The position numbers and the translations under genes were made by a program. A DNA stretch of 64,000 nt from an uncultured Clostridia bacterium (lineage in GTDB: Bacteria > Bacillota > Clostridia > Oscillospirales > Ruminococcaceae): contig CALXCO010000009.1 of NCBI GenBank assembly GCA_944386805.1, positions 1 to 64,000 on the forward strand. Direction: 5' to 3'. This document shows, in pieces, positions 53,836-63,328 of the stretch (position 1 is the first letter of the stretch; each line of letters begins with the position of its first letter). The notes beneath the pieces are model-generated. The model ran no database searches, had not been told where the DNA came from, and worked only from the letters and a program-made list of their open reading frames with translations.

Positions 53836-56082
53836 TCAGATGCTCTCGTGGAAGGTACGGCTGATGACTTCCAGCTGCTGCTCACGGGAGAGACGGTTGA
53901 AGTTGACCGCGTAACCGGAGACACGGATAGTCAGAGTCGGGTACTGCTCAGGATGCTCCATCGCGTCAATCAACAGCTGACGGTTGAGGACGTTGACATT
54001 CAGGTGATGTGCGCCCTGTGCAAAATAACCGTCCAGAATGGTGACCAGATTGTTTTCCCGTTCGGTTTCGGTTTTGCCAAGGGCGTTCGGGACAATCGAG
54101 AAGGTGTTCGATACACCGTCCTGGCAGATATTGCGGTAAGGAATCTTCGCAACCGAGTTCAGCGACGCCAGCGCACCGTTTGCATCACGGCCGTGCATCG
54201 GGTTGGCACCGGGTGCGAGCGGTTCGCCGACCTTGCGACCGTCAGGAGTCGGGCCGGTCTTCTTGCCATACATGACGTTGGAGGTGATGGTCAGCGCAGA
54301 CAGGGTGTGTTTTGCGTTCCGGTAGAGCGGGTGTTTCTTCAGCTCATTCGAGAAGAAGGTAACTGCTTCGACTGCCAGATCATCAACACGGTCGTCGTCG
54401 TTGCCATATTTGGGGAAATCACCCTTGACGTTGAAGTCAACCGCAATGCCGGCATGGTTGCGAATCGGTTTGACTTTGGCAAACTTGATCGCGGACAGCG
54501 AGTCGGCTGCAACCGACAGGCCAGCCATACCAAAGGCCATCAGCCGTTCAACATGGGTATCATGCAGCGCCATTTGGGAAGCTTCATAAGCATACTTGTC
54601 GTGCATAAAGTGGATGATGTTGACCGCATCGACGTACAGTCCGGCAACATAGGAAAGAACCTTCTTATAATTGGCCATAACCTTGTCGAAGTCCAGCACC
54701 TCATCGGTGATCGGTTCGATACCGGGGACAACTTTGGTGCCTTTCAGCTCATCCACGCCGCCGTTGATTGCGTACAACAGCGATTTTGCCATATTGGCAC
54801 GTGCGCCGAAGAACTGCATCTGTTTGCCGACCGTCATTGCCGATACGCAGCAGGCAATTGCATAATCATCGCCATAGATCGGGCGCATAACATCATCATT
54901 TTCATACTGAATCGAGTCGGTCGCAATCGACATCTTTGCGCAGTAGCGTTTGAAGTTTTCGGGCAGCTTTTCGCTCCAGAGAACGGTCAGGTTGGGTTCG
55001 GGAGCGGTGCCGAGGTTGGTCAGGGTGTGCAAGTAACGATAGGAGTTCTTGGTGACCAGCGGTTTGCCGTTGATGCCGACGCCGCCAATCGATTCGGTGA
55101 CCCAGGTCGGGTCGCCGCCGAACAGCTCGTTGTATTCAGGAGTACGGAGGTGACGGACCAGACGCAGTTTGATGATGAACTGGTCGATCAGCTCCTGTGC
55201 GCCTTCCTCGGTCAGGGTGCCATTTTCCAGGTCACGCTGGATATAGATGTCCAGGAAGGTGGAGGTACGGCCGAGGGAAGTTGCGGCGCCGTTGTTTTCC
55301 TTGATACCGGCGAGGTATGCCATATACAGATACTGAACTGCCTGCTGTGCGTTCTCAGCCGGAGCCGAAATATCCACACCATAACGGGATGCCATCGATT
55401 TCATCTTGTCCAGCGCACGAATCTGTTCGCTGACCTCTTCACGCAGACGAATCAGCTCTTCGGTCATCGGTCCATCCAGATTGCGGAGGTCTTCTCTCTT
55501 CTGCTCCTGAAGGAAATCCACACCGTACAGCGCAACACGGCGGTAGTCGCCGATAATCCGTCCTCTGCCGTAAGCATCCGGCAGACCGGTCAGCAGACCT
55601 GCATGACGGGCAGCACGGACCCGTTCGGGATACGCGTCGAATACGCCTTCGTTATGGGTTTTACGGTATTCGTGGAATTTCTTTTCGATATCAGGATTCA
55701 GCGTATAGCCGTACTGTTTCAGGCTGGACTGTGCCATTCTCAGGCCGCCGTAGAGGTTGACAATTCTCTTCAGCGGTGCGTCGGTCTGCAAACCGACGAT
55801 GACTTCATTTTCCTTGTCGATATATCCGGGTGCAAAGTTGTCGATACCGGAGATGATATTGGTTTCGACGTCGATAATCCCCTTTTTGATTTCCTCGACA
55901 ATCAGTTCATGGCATTTTTCCCAAACCTTTGCGGTCTTTTCGCTGACACCGGCAAGGAAGGAGTCGTCTCCTTCATAAAGGGTATAGTTTTTCTGGATAA
56001 AGCTGCGGACATTGACCTCGTCCATCCAGACGCCGGGTTCAAAGCCTTTCCATGCGGTATCTTTCAATACGTTCTTATCCAT
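53836..56082 (-). CDS. pflB: Formate C-acetyltransferase (pyruvate formate-lyase)
   Basis: 748-residue glycyl radical enzyme splitting pyruvate with CoA into acetyl-CoA and formate. The twin cysteines of the active site are in AIACCVSAM (about residue 405), and the glycyl radical motif RVSGYAVNF lies some 25 residues before the end. Start ATG 56082 rather than four codons upstream because of spacing to AAAGG. pflA lies directly upstream, and a ZTP riboswitch heads the operon, tying formate production to purine synthesis. Formate also serves NrdD as reductant. Confidence 0.97.
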   Translation of the reverse strand: MDKNVLKDTAWKGFEPGVWMDEVNVRSFIQKNYTLYEGDDSFLAGVSEKTAKVWEKCHELIVEEIKKGIIDVETNIISGIDNFAPGYIDKENEVIVGLQTDAPLKRIVNLYGGLRMAQSSLKQYGYTLNPDIEKKFHEYRKTHNEGVFDAYPERVRAARHAGLLTGLPDAYGRGRIIGDYRRVALYGVDFLQEQKREDLRNLDGPMTEELIRLREEVSEQIRALDKMKSMASRYGVDISAPAENAQQAVQYLYMAYLAGIKENNGAATSLGRTSTFLDIYIQRDLENGTLTEEGAQELIDQFIIKLRLVRHLRTPEYNELFGGDPTWVTESIGGVGINGKPLVTKNSYRYLHTLTNLGTAPEPNLTVLWSEKLPENFKRYCAKMSIATDSIQYENDDVMRPIYGDDYAIACCVSAMTVGKQMQFFGARANMAKSLLYAINGGVDELKGTKVVPGIEPITDEVLDFDKVMANYKKVLSYVAGLYVDAVNIIHFMHDKYAYEASQMALHDTHVERLMAFGMAGLSVAADSLSAIKFAKVKPIRNHAGIAVDFNVKGDFPKYGNDDDRVDDLAVEAVTFFSNELKKHPLYRNAKHTLSALTITSNVMYGKKTGPTPDGRKVGEPLAPGANPMHGRDANGALASLNSVAKIPYRNICQDGVSNTFSIVPNALGKTETERENNLVTILDGYFAQGAHHLNVNVLNRQLLIDAMEHPEQYPTLTIRVSGYAVNFNRLSREQQLEVISRTFHESI

Positions 56083-56127
56083 CTGTATATCCATCCTTTC
56101 AAGGTTGCAATCAAGGTTTTTGACTGA

Positions 56128-56853
56128 TTATTCAGCGGTGTACTCCGCAAAATATTTCTTCTGGAGCTGTGCACATCGCCCCTGCTCCATCGGTGGGGTA
56201 TCTTCCAGTGTATACGGGATTCCCAGCAGCGGATATTTATGTGCGCCCAGCCGGTGGTACGGCAGCAGTTCTACCCGCTCGACCCCGGACAATCCGTCCA
56301 CATACTTCCGTAATCCGGCAAGATGTTCTTCTCCGTCGGTCAGTCCGGGCACCACTACATGGCGTATCCAAAGCGGGACCTTCATCTGCTGTGCCAGGCC
56401 GAGAAACCGAAGGGTTTCATCCATCGGTCTGCCGGTCAGCTTGCGGTACTCCTCCGGGAGATAATGTTTGACATCGTACAGAATTAATGAAGTATTGGCC
56501 AGGATTCTGCGGTACTGTTCATCGTCCGCACGTCCGACGCCTGCCGTGTCCAGGCAGGTGTGAATGCCGGCCTGCCGGGAAAGCGCGAGCGCTTCGCTGA
56601 GAAAATCCGACTGCAAAAGCGGCTCTCCTCCCGAAAATGTTACCCCGCCGCCTGAACGATAATAGGTCATATACCGCCGCAGCCGGCTCACCAGTTCTTC
56701 CGGTGAAATGCGGGGCCCCTCTCCTTCCTTCCAGGTGTCGGGGTTGTGGCAGTAGCGGCAGCGCAGCAGGCACCCCGAAAGGAACACAACCGTTCGGATG
56801 CCGGGACCGTCTACCAGCCCCATCGATTCAATCGAATGAAGATATCCGTCCAA
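56128..56853 (-). CDS. pflA: Pyruvate formate-lyase activating enzyme
   Basis: 241-residue radical SAM enzyme that puts the glycyl radical on PflB. Cluster motif CLLRCRYCHNP (CX3CX2C) near residue 30 and VTFSGGEPLLQ are present. Start TTG 56853, behind AAGGGTGA. Unlike in many organisms it precedes pflB. The leader contains the ZTP riboswitch and its terminator. Confidence 0.96.
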   Translation of the reverse strand: MDGYLHSIESMGLVDGPGIRTVVFLSGCLLRCRYCHNPDTWKEGEGPRISPEELVSRLRRYMTYYRSGGGVTFSGGEPLLQSDFLSEALALSRQAGIHTCLDTAGVGRADDEQYRRILANTSLILYDVKHYLPEEYRKLTGRPMDETLRFLGLAQQMKVPLWIRHVVVPGLTDGEEHLAGLRKYVDGLSGVERVELLPYHRLGAHKYPLLGIPYTLEDTPPMEQGRCAQLQKKYFAEYTAE

Positions 56854-56927
56854 CTACGTCTCACCCTTTCTTTCAGAAAAAGAAAAATCTGCCCGGTAAA
56901 CCGGTATTGTCCGCCCGCCATGCCGTC

Positions 56928-56980
56928 AGAAAAAGGCCGACCGGGAGGGCAATAAACAGATTGCCCAGACGGTCGGCCTT
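56928..56980 (-). terminator. ZTP riboswitch expression-platform terminator
   Basis: AAGGCCGACCG and GGGCAAT pair with ATTGCCC and CGGTCGGCCTT, followed by TTTTT on the minus strand. The 5' arm contains the CCGACCGTCTGGGC part of the aptamer, so ligand binding and terminator formation exclude each other. Confidence 0.9.
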
Positions 56981-57033
56981 GACGATCATACTCCCTGTGG
57001 TTTATACTCCACTTTCCGTCAGTCATATGATCC
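56958..57033 (-). ncRNA. ZTP (pfl motif) riboswitch aptamer
   Basis: The minus strand shows the class consensus in order: ATGACTGACGGAA, GTGGAG...CCAC stem, CAGGGAGTATGATCG, and CCGACCGTCTGGGC. The class binds ZTP/ZMP, the purine intermediate that builds up when 10-formyl-tetrahydrofolate is scarce, and turns genes on. Promoter lies directly upstream, a terminator is interleaved, and pflA-pflB follow, which supply formate for one-carbon units. Confidence 0.93.
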
Positions 57034-57042
57034 ACTACATAA

Positions 57043-57071
57043 AGGATATCACGAATCGGCATGACTGTCAA
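57043..57071 (-). promoter_or_regulatory. Promoter of pfl operon
   Basis: TTGACA (57071-57066) and TATCCT (57048-57043), spacer 17, minus strand; start of transcription expected just before the aptamer. Confidence 0.8.
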
Positions 57072-57258
57072 GCCGATAAAAGCCATCATTTTCGGAGCAA
57101 TATCATCGCGTTTTTTGTATATCCTATCTATGTAATAGGAATTACGGTCAAACCTCCTGAAAAATTTACCAAAATTGTATTGTAAAAGCGCCCGGTTCAT
57201 GTTATGATAGAATATAATCAAATTATGGTCATCTCAATTTCAGAAAGGAATGGACAAT

Positions 57259-57555
57259 ATGGCTTCACCAAACAGACAGCTTTACTCAGTTTTGGCTTAT
57301 ATCTGGATTTTATGGCTGGTCGGACTGGTTTCCGGCACAAAAGACCCGGTCGTCAAAAGACATGTCAATCAGGGTCTGAACCTGTTTATCCTCTGGACAA
57401 TCGCCAGCATTCTGGCGCTGTTCCCGATTCTGGACATTATCGGCGGTATTTTGTACATCCTGTGCCTGGTCCTGATGATTATGGGAATTCTCAGCGCGGT
57501 CAGGCAGGACGATCGTCCGCTCCCGATTCTGAGTATTGTCACACTGATTCGATAA
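57259..57555 (+). CDS. Small membrane protein, DUF4870/Tic20-like
   Basis: 98 residues with three hydrophobic segments (about 8-24, 37-55, 58-78). The order SVLAYIWILWLVGL, KDPVVKRHVNQGLNLFILW and the C-terminal helices fits the DUF4870/Tic20-like group of bacterial membrane proteins of unknown function. ATG 57259 stands nine bases behind AAAGGA. It is a single gene with its own terminator, divergent from the pfl operon. Confidence 0.78.
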   Translation: MASPNRQLYSVLAYIWILWLVGLVSGTKDPVVKRHVNQGLNLFILWTIASILALFPILDIIGGILYILCLVLMIMGILSAVRQDDRPLPILSIVTLIR

Positions 57556-57566
57556 CCACTGAACGC

Positions 57567-57600
57567 AAAACGGCTGACCGTAACGGTCAGCCGTTTTTTG
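57567..57600. terminator. Bidirectional terminator
   Basis: Perfect 14-base stem (57567-57580 with 57584-57597), triloop, T-run on the plus and A-run on the minus side. Confidence 0.9.
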
Positions 57601-57602
57601 CA

Positions 57603-57779
57603 TCAGATCATGCCGCAATCGTCATAATCTTTCCATTTTTCACGATAAGCGCGCTCGCTGGCATAGCGATAGACCAGGTAGGCCGCCGCGCTAAGCAGTG
57701 TCATGATTCCCAGAACCAGCGTCACAAAAGAACGGGTCTCCATCTTTTCACGCATTTCATAACGATCAAACAACTTCAC
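57603..57779 (-). CDS. 58-residue single-helix membrane protein
   Basis: GTG at 57779, nine bases behind AAAGGG. Basic/acidic start (MKLFDRYEMREKMETR), one hydrophobic helix (about 17-37), then a Tyr/Arg/Lys/Asp-rich tail. No family recognised. It lies 52 bases behind the TtcA-family gene and before a terminator, probably in the same transcript. Confidence 0.55.
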   Translation of the reverse strand: MKLFDRYEMREKMETRSFVTLVLGIMTLLSAAAYLVYRYASERAYREKWKDYDDCGMI

Positions 57780-57831
57780 AACTGCACACCCTTTCACATT
57801 CATTATTGAACTGAACCGTTTCCATCCGGTG

Positions 57832-58605
57832 TTATTCTCCTGTTTCCGGCGCAGGCTGTTTAGTTTTGCGATGAGAGACATCCGTTTCCGGATATCCCCA
57901 TCCATCCAGCCCGCTTCGGCGCAGTGCACCGAACAGCCGGTATTTAAAACCGTTGCTCTCCCGCTCTTTCTGTGCAAGAAAGTTTTTGATATCCTCACGG
58001 GAGGTATGCCCGTCAGCCGGGCAACGGCTTTTGACGATCGGAAGTTCGCAGCGAACCGCTGCACGGCGGATATCCGCCTCCGGCGCAAATACCAGCGGAC
58101 GTATCATCCACAGTTCTTTCCGGGAAAGCCAGGTCTTTGGAGCAAAACAGCCCAGCCTTCCTTCATTAAACAGGTTCATTACAAAGGTTTCGACAACATC
58201 ATCATAATGGTGCCCAAGCGCCAGCTTGTTGCAGCCATACCGTTTGGCCGCATCGTGCAGCGCACCCCGGCGCATTCTCGCGCAGAGGCTGCAAGGATTC
58301 GGCTCCTTTCGGACATCAAAGACGATCTGGCCGATCTCGGTCGGCAGGACATGATACTCGATTCCCAGTTCCTCACATAACGCGGCGACCGGCTCGTAAT
58401 TGCCTGGAACACCGCCGAACTGCGGGTCCAGCGTAATCCCGACAATCGAAAAATCAATCCCGATAAACCTTTGCAATCGTGCAAGCCCCACCAGCAGGAC
58501 AACCGAATCCTTTCCGCCTGAAACGCCGACCGCAATCCGGTCACCGTCCGAAATCAGGTCGAACTCCTGAATAGCCTTGCGCATATATCCAAGTATTCGC
58601 TGCAC
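57832..58605 (-). CDS. TtcA family tRNA 2-thiolation protein
   Basis: 257 residues. PP-loop GVSGGKDSV for ATP activation near residue 24, CSLC pair (NPCSLCARMRRG) and a further cysteine in SRCPADG, which together hold the 4Fe-4S cluster in TtcA-type enzymes. Such enzymes thiolate tRNA cytidine 32; in Clostridia several paralogues exist, so the exact target is open. Start GTG 58605 stands nine bases behind GGAG, four bases after the stop of the nucleotidyltransferase; alternatives are TTG 58620. Confidence 0.85.
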   Translation of the reverse strand: MQRILGYMRKAIQEFDLISDGDRIAVGVSGGKDSVVLLVGLARLQRFIGIDFSIVGITLDPQFGGVPGNYEPVAALCEELGIEYHVLPTEIGQIVFDVRKEPNPCSLCARMRRGALHDAAKRYGCNKLALGHHYDDVVETFVMNLFNEGRLGCFAPKTWLSRKELWMIRPLVFAPEADIRRAAVRCELPIVKSRCPADGHTSREDIKNFLAQKERESNGFKYRLFGALRRSGLDGWGYPETDVSHRKTKQPAPETGE

Positions 58606-58609
58606 GGGT

Positions 58610-59515
58610 TCACGCTCCAAACAAAGTTTTGGGATAAACGCCGGCATTATGCAGCGCTGCAAAAGCATCAACAACTGTCTGTTTATCTTCCGCGTATGTA
58701 ACGCCAAACCATTTATCATGGGTTTCCAGCACTTTGACTTCTGCTTCGCCACCCTGAATCATCCCGTCGATCACCGACGGCAGCAGGTATTCACTCTTGA
58801 GGTCGCCCGGTGCAAGATTGCTCAGGAATTCGACAAATCCCTTTTCCAGCCGTTCAAAGAACTCCGGCGTCAGACCCCAGAGGTTCATCGAAACATGGCT
58901 GTTGACGTCAATCGGGACCAACGTGCCGTCCTTTTCGGCAGCAGCACCGTCAGCTGTTTTGACGATGCCATGGGTTTCATTTACGCCGGTCAGGTTGCCC
59001 TGATCGTCGACCTTGCAGACACCACGGGTAACGGCACCGTTGTCCGAAAGGGTATTGCCCAGAATAAAGCCTGCCATGCAGTAACGGCCCTGATTCTCTC
59101 CATTTTCAGCCAGATAGTCGTGCATCAGACGGAAAGCTTCCTTCCCGTAATAATCATCTGCGTTGATGATCGCAAACGGACCTTTGACGATGTTCCGGCA
59201 GCAGAGAATTGCCTGACCGGTTCCCCAGGGTTTGGTCCGTCCCTCCGGACAGGTAAAGCCCTCCGGCAGGTCATCCAGTTCCTGGAACGCATATGCGGTC
59301 GGGCAGACCTTTGCAATCCGGTCGCCGACGATTTCATGGAATGTTTTTTCAAGGTCCTTGCGGGTGACGAATACCACCCGGTCAAACCCGGCTTCCAGCG
59401 CATCATGCACCGAATATTCCAGAATAACCTCGCCGGACGGTCCGACCGGAGTCAGCTGTTTGATGCCGGCGCCAAAACGGGAACCGATGCCCGCTGCCAT
59501 AATGACAAGATCCAT
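58610..59515 (-). CDS. Sugar nucleotidyltransferase family protein
   Basis: 301 residues. Rossmann-like nucleotidyl-binding start MDLVIMAAGIGSRFG with the RFG-type loop and K (GIKQLTPVG), the INADDYYG metal site near residue 125 and WGTGQAIL segment. It belongs to the NTP_transferase group related to glucose-1-phosphate uridylyl/thymidylyltransferases; the longer GalU motifs are not fully matched, so the sugar is unknown. Promoter not clear. Linked to the TtcA-family gene by a four-base gap. Confidence 0.85.
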   Translation of the reverse strand: MDLVIMAAGIGSRFGAGIKQLTPVGPSGEVILEYSVHDALEAGFDRVVFVTRKDLEKTFHEIVGDRIAKVCPTAYAFQELDDLPEGFTCPEGRTKPWGTGQAILCCRNIVKGPFAIINADDYYGKEAFRLMHDYLAENGENQGRYCMAGFILGNTLSDNGAVTRGVCKVDDQGNLTGVNETHGIVKTADGAAAEKDGTLVPIDVNSHVSMNLWGLTPEFFERLEKGFVEFLSNLAPGDLKSEYLLPSVIDGMIQGGEAEVKVLETHDKWFGVTYAEDKQTVVDAFAALHNAGVYPKTLFGA

Positions 59516-59642
59516 AGGATACCTTCTTTCTAATCAAAATACATACTATTTTATCCGCCGCAAATGAAACGGCGTTGATTCTGAAATCAATTATTTTATT
59601 TATTCTACCCTCTTTTGCAGTAAAAGTCAATGGGACAAACCG

Positions 59643-60896
59643 TTACGCCAGTGAGCGGACGGCCTCTTCTGCCGCCAATTGACCGGAAGACCACGCCCAT
59701 TGTAAATTATATCCGCCGCAGTCGCCGTCGATATCATACAGTTCACCGGTCACATAAAGTCCCCTGACCAGCTTTGATTCCATCGTATACGGGTCAAACT
59801 GGCTGGTATCCGCGCCGCCGAGGGTGACCTGCGCGTTTTTCATCCCGTTGGTACCGGTGATCTGAACCGGGAAACATTTGAGCAGCCGGGAAATAGCTGC
59901 TATTTCCTGTCCGGTCAGACTGCCTGCCAGACGGGACAGCGGAGCAGTCCCGGCCAGTTTCAGGATACACTGACCCAGACGTTTGGGGACAAAACCGGTA
60001 AAATAATCTTCCAGCCGCTTATCCGGCCTGGTATGGGCACGACGGCGCAGCATTTTAGTCAAAGTCTCTTCATCAAATTCCGGCAGGAAATCGATCTCCA
60101 GCACCGGTTTCCTTCCCCTGTCCAGCAATCGGGATGCTGTCGCCGACAGCTGCATCACCGGCGGTCCGGAAACGCCGTAATCGGTAAACAGCAGCTCTCC
60201 ATTCTCTTTGCGGCAGACTTTCTTTCCGTCCCGGAGGGTCAGAGATGCTTCAAACTTGCTGCCCGACAACCCTTTCAGTCCATTCATATCTGCCTTTAAC
60301 TGGACAATGCCGGGAAGGCGCGGGGTGATTTTATGTCCCAGTCCTTCCAGCAGCCGGTAACCTCCGCTGCATCCGCCCAAACCAGCCGACGCTTCGCCGC
60401 CGCATGCAACGATCACCCGTCTGGCAGCATATTCCTGTTTTTCCTCGCCAGACTGGACATACAGCCTAAACGACCCGTCTTTCAGCCGCCGGATGGTCTG
60501 CACCTCGCTGTCGGTCCGGATTTCCACCCCCAGCCGTTCCAGCTCCAGCCGCAAAACATCCAGCACTGCGGCTGCCTGCAAGCTGTAGGGGTACAGTTTT
60601 CCGTCCTCTTCCTCTACAACCGGCAGACCCATCTCCTCAAACAGCCGCAGAGTCTTATCCACAGTATACCTGTCCATCGCCGGACGGACAAACTCCGGTA
60701 CGGCTCCATGATAGCCTTTATGCTGTGCGTTGCGGTTGGAGATGTTGCACCGTCCGTTTCCGGTCGCCAGCAGCTTGCGTCCAATCCGTCCGCCGCGTTC
60801 CAGCAGCAGCACCTCTTTACAGGATTTCCCGGCTGCAATCGCCGCCATCATCCCGGACGCACCGCCGCCGATAATCGCCAGAGCATACTGTTTCAC
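59643..60896 (-). CDS. HI0933/BaiN-like NAD(P)/FAD-dependent oxidoreductase
   Basis: 417-residue flavoprotein: FAD-binding start AIIGGGASGMMAAIAAG, RKLLATGNGRCNISN near residue 42 (family hallmark), and C-terminal GLYVTGELYDIDGDCGGYNLQWAWSSG for the FAD pyrophosphate. The group includes proteins annotated as aminoacetone oxidases and BaiN; real substrates are mostly unknown. Its ATG overlaps the glycosyltransferase stop by four bases. Confidence 0.9.
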   Translation of the reverse strand: MKQYALAIIGGGASGMMAAIAAGKSCKEVLLLERGGRIGRKLLATGNGRCNISNRNAQHKGYHGAVPEFVRPAMDRYTVDKTLRLFEEMGLPVVEEEDGKLYPYSLQAAAVLDVLRLELERLGVEIRTDSEVQTIRRLKDGSFRLYVQSGEEKQEYAARRVIVACGGEASAGLGGCSGGYRLLEGLGHKITPRLPGIVQLKADMNGLKGLSGSKFEASLTLRDGKKVCRKENGELLFTDYGVSGPPVMQLSATASRLLDRGRKPVLEIDFLPEFDEETLTKMLRRRAHTRPDKRLEDYFTGFVPKRLGQCILKLAGTAPLSRLAGSLTGQEIAAISRLLKCFPVQITGTNGMKNAQVTLGGADTSQFDPYTMESKLVRGLYVTGELYDIDGDCGGYNLQWAWSSGQLAAEEAVRSLA

Positions 60897-62278
60897 GATT
60901 TTGACTCCTTCCCGGATGACTTCGGAGGGTTATTCTCCTGCTGCCGGACAATGACAACCGATTTGGTTTTTACTGGCTTACTGCGCAGGGAGGGAAGCTT
61001 TCCTTCAATCAGCTGACGTCCGAAACGGTAATACCGGCGGGCATACTCGCTCTTGCGCTGATCGAAAATCGCCTTGAGTTCCCGCATCTCCTGTTCGAGG
61101 GTACTGCTCCGGCGCTCACGGGTATACCGCTTGATCACATACTGGTACCGTTCGCAGGCACGTGCAACCGCGTCATCCCACGAAAGATAAATCTCTGCAC
61201 AGGCATTTTTGCCGATTTCTTTCAGTCTTGCCCGGTCCGCAGTTGCCGCAAGGATTGCCTCAGCCATCGAATCGCCGTTTTCTTCTATTAAAATGCCGTT
61301 GCGGCCATCGGTGATGCCTTCCGCCGCACAGCTTCCTCTGACCAGGACTGCCGGGCAGGAACACGCCGCCGCTTCCCGGACGACAATACCGTTGGTATCA
61401 TAGGTAGACGGGAACAAAAACAGCTCGGCCAGTGAAAAATAGCTGCGCAGTTTTTCACGGTCCTGAATCGCGCCGGTGAAGACACAGTCTTCACCGATAC
61501 CGACCTGCTGGCAGTAGGCTTCAATCTCGGCACGGTCGGCGCCGTCGCCGACAAAAAACATCTTAAACTGTGCGCCCTGTTTTTTGGCACCTGCCAGCCC
61601 GTCAATCGAAATCCGGACGCCCTTGTACCACATCATCCGTCCGACAAATAAAAATACCGTCTGTTCCGGACGAATCCCATATTCCTGACGCATCTGCTCC
61701 AGCACTGCATCGTCGGTGCGTCCGCGGGTAAAGTCAACCCCGTTTTCCATGACAATATATTTGCCCTCATATCCAAGGCTTCGGAGATTTTCACCGGCGC
61801 CCTTGCTGACGACCCATACTTCGTCGCAGGCATTGATGTTGTTGAGCAGCAATTTTAAGGAAACATTGCGCACCGGGTTGAGCGCCACACGCTTTTCAAT
61901 GTCGACGTCAAACTTGGTGTGATAGGTGAAGACGATCGGTGCACCGGTATTATACCGCAAAATCCGCGCCACAATCGTCGAAATAAACGGGCAATGGGTA
62001 TGTATAATATCAATCTTCTGCCGGGCAAGGTAGGTCTGCATCCGCAAGTCAAACGGGATTCCGCCCCGATACCCCAGCCGTTTGGTCATCGCCGCGCTTG
62101 CGTACCGCACCACCTGAAAGGGATAATCGTCCCGGACATGCGGATACCATGGCGTCGCAACGATCGCACGGCCATGATTTTTCTGGATACTGCGGGCATA
62201 ATTGAGCGTTGCATTCGCGACGCCGTCAATCGTCGGCGGAAACGAGTCATTCAGCAGACATACAGTCAGTTTATCCAT
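60893..62278 (-). CDS. Glycosyltransferase family 4 protein
   Basis: 461-residue GT-B fold enzyme. N-terminal domain with NDSFPPTIDGVANATLNYA and HTHCPF, C-terminal domain with LFVGRMMWYKGV and FLFPSTYDTNGIVVREAAAC (E-X7-E type nucleotide-sugar motif). Similar to processive or diglucosyl-diacylglycerol glucosyltransferases, so lipid glycosylation at the membrane is plausible. The last 90 residues are unusually basic and polar (many Lys/Arg/Ser). Start ATG 62278 behind AAGGGG; an in-frame extension is unlikely. Confidence 0.88.
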   Translation of the reverse strand: MDKLTVCLLNDSFPPTIDGVANATLNYARSIQKNHGRAIVATPWYPHVRDDYPFQVVRYASAAMTKRLGYRGGIPFDLRMQTYLARQKIDIIHTHCPFISTIVARILRYNTGAPIVFTYHTKFDVDIEKRVALNPVRNVSLKLLLNNINACDEVWVVSKGAGENLRSLGYEGKYIVMENGVDFTRGRTDDAVLEQMRQEYGIRPEQTVFLFVGRMMWYKGVRISIDGLAGAKKQGAQFKMFFVGDGADRAEIEAYCQQVGIGEDCVFTGAIQDREKLRSYFSLAELFLFPSTYDTNGIVVREAAACSCPAVLVRGSCAAEGITDGRNGILIEENGDSMAEAILAATADRARLKEIGKNACAEIYLSWDDAVARACERYQYVIKRYTRERRSSTLEQEMRELKAIFDQRKSEYARRYYRFGRQLIEGKLPSLRSKPVKTKSVVIVRQQENNPPKSSGKESKS

Positions 62279-62354
62279 CAAAATATTCCCCTTATTCAAG
62301 AACGGGCGCTGGCCCTTTCTCATATCATCATTCAGAACTACTTTCTGTCCCTTC

Positions 62355-62383
62355 ATTATACACGAATCTGCCCAGCTTTACAA
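62355..62383 (-). promoter_or_regulatory. Promoter of glycosyltransferase gene
   Basis: TTGTAA (62383-62378) and TATAAT (62360-62355), spacer 17, minus strand. Confidence 0.7.
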
Positions 62384-62535
62384 GAGTGATTGCGCCGGAA
62401 GCTTCGATACAAAGCCTGCTCAAAACACCTCAAAAACTGACATATAAACAAATTGTTCATATTTTCCGAAAACGTGCAGACTATTGTGCACAGAAATAAA
62501 AGCACCTGCAAATACAAATCCTGTCAGCCCATCTC
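62384..62535. other. Divergent intergenic region, no gene seen
   Basis: The stretch between the two divergent promoters is AT-rich and has no credible reading frame. A short hairpin AGGGC/GCCCT (62608-62620) follows further on in the leader of the metallo-hydrolase gene. Confidence 0.4.
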
Positions 62536-62564
62536 TTGACTTTACAGCCAAAATCCCGTAAAAT
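62536..62564 (+). promoter_or_regulatory. Promoter of metallo-hydrolase gene
   Basis: TTGACT (62536-62541) and TAAAAT (62559-62564), spacer 17. Confidence 0.65.
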
Positions 62565-62648
62565 AACAAACAGATAGAAAAACACCAAACCATCTATAAC
62601 AGCTTCGAGGGCTTCGCCCTTCACTGTATACAGAGAGGATTGAAGGAA

Positions 62649-63239
62649 ATGGCAAAAATGTTGTATCAGGGACACGGCAGTGTCCGCTTTGTTTTGAATG
62701 ACGGAACCGTTATCTATCTGGACCCCTTTGCAGGCGAAGGATACGATCTTCCGGCAAATTATATCTTCGTCACCCATGAGCACCATGACCATAATATGGT
62801 CGATCTGATGCCCCATGCTGCAAACTGCCGCATTATCACCGAAAAAGATTCCATCCGCAATGGTGAATACCACCTGTTCAACCTTGGAGGCTTCCAGGTT
62901 CGTGCGGTTGAGGCTTACAACTCCCATCACAAGAAAAATGAATGTGTCGGTTATGTCCTGCTGCTGGATGGCAAAAAGGTCTACTGTGCCGGCGATACTT
63001 CCACTACCTCCCAGATGAGCAAGATGGCTGAAAAGAAGCTGGACTATGCGCTGCTTCCGATCGACGGCATCTATAACATGGGTCCTGAAGAAGCCGCAAG
63101 ATGTGCCGAAATGATTCAGGCAAAGCATGTAATCCCGGTTCATATGGCGCCGGGCGAACTGTTTGACATGGAAAAAGCTGAACAGCTGAACGTCGAAAAC
63201 CGGTTGATTCTCCAGCCGGGTCAGGAAATCGAGCTGTAA
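62649..63239 (+). CDS. MBL-fold metal-dependent hydrolase (UlaG/YtkL-like)
   Basis: 196 residues, shorter than the usual 210-240 of the group. Metal motif THEHHDHN near residue 42, VYCAGDTS with the bridging aspartate near 115, and VIPVHM near the end. The N-terminal GHGSVRF matches the UlaG/UPF0173 pattern. ATG 62649 is chosen; a TTG three codons earlier is possible. Single gene with promoter and terminator; substrate unknown. Confidence 0.88.
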   Translation: MAKMLYQGHGSVRFVLNDGTVIYLDPFAGEGYDLPANYIFVTHEHHDHNMVDLMPHAANCRIITEKDSIRNGEYHLFNLGGFQVRAVEAYNSHHKKNECVGYVLLLDGKKVYCAGDTSTTSQMSKMAEKKLDYALLPIDGIYNMGPEEAARCAEMIQAKHVIPVHMAPGELFDMEKAEQLNVENRLILQPGQEIEL

Positions 63240-63256
63240 CAGTCGATAAAAAATAA

Positions 63257-63303
63257 AATACCGCTGAAGGGTTGCCGCAATGGAACCTTTCAGCGGTATT
63301 TTT
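63257..63303. terminator. Bidirectional terminator
   Basis: AATACCGCTGAA and GG pair with CC and TTCAGCGGTATT around a loop; A-run left, TTTTT right. Confidence 0.85.
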
Positions 63304-63328
63304 CAGTTCTGAACAATTTTAAAGGCTG

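Noticed and set aside
53848-56127. 759-codon plus-strand open frame opposite pflB, and similar long antisense frames opposite argH, typA and nrdD
   Set aside because: They mirror highly biased codons of the real genes and have no family motifs or binding sites.
56811-57221. 136-codon minus-strand frame upstream of pflA
   Set aside because: It runs through the ZTP riboswitch, terminator and pflA start in another phase; it is a shadow of the RNA.
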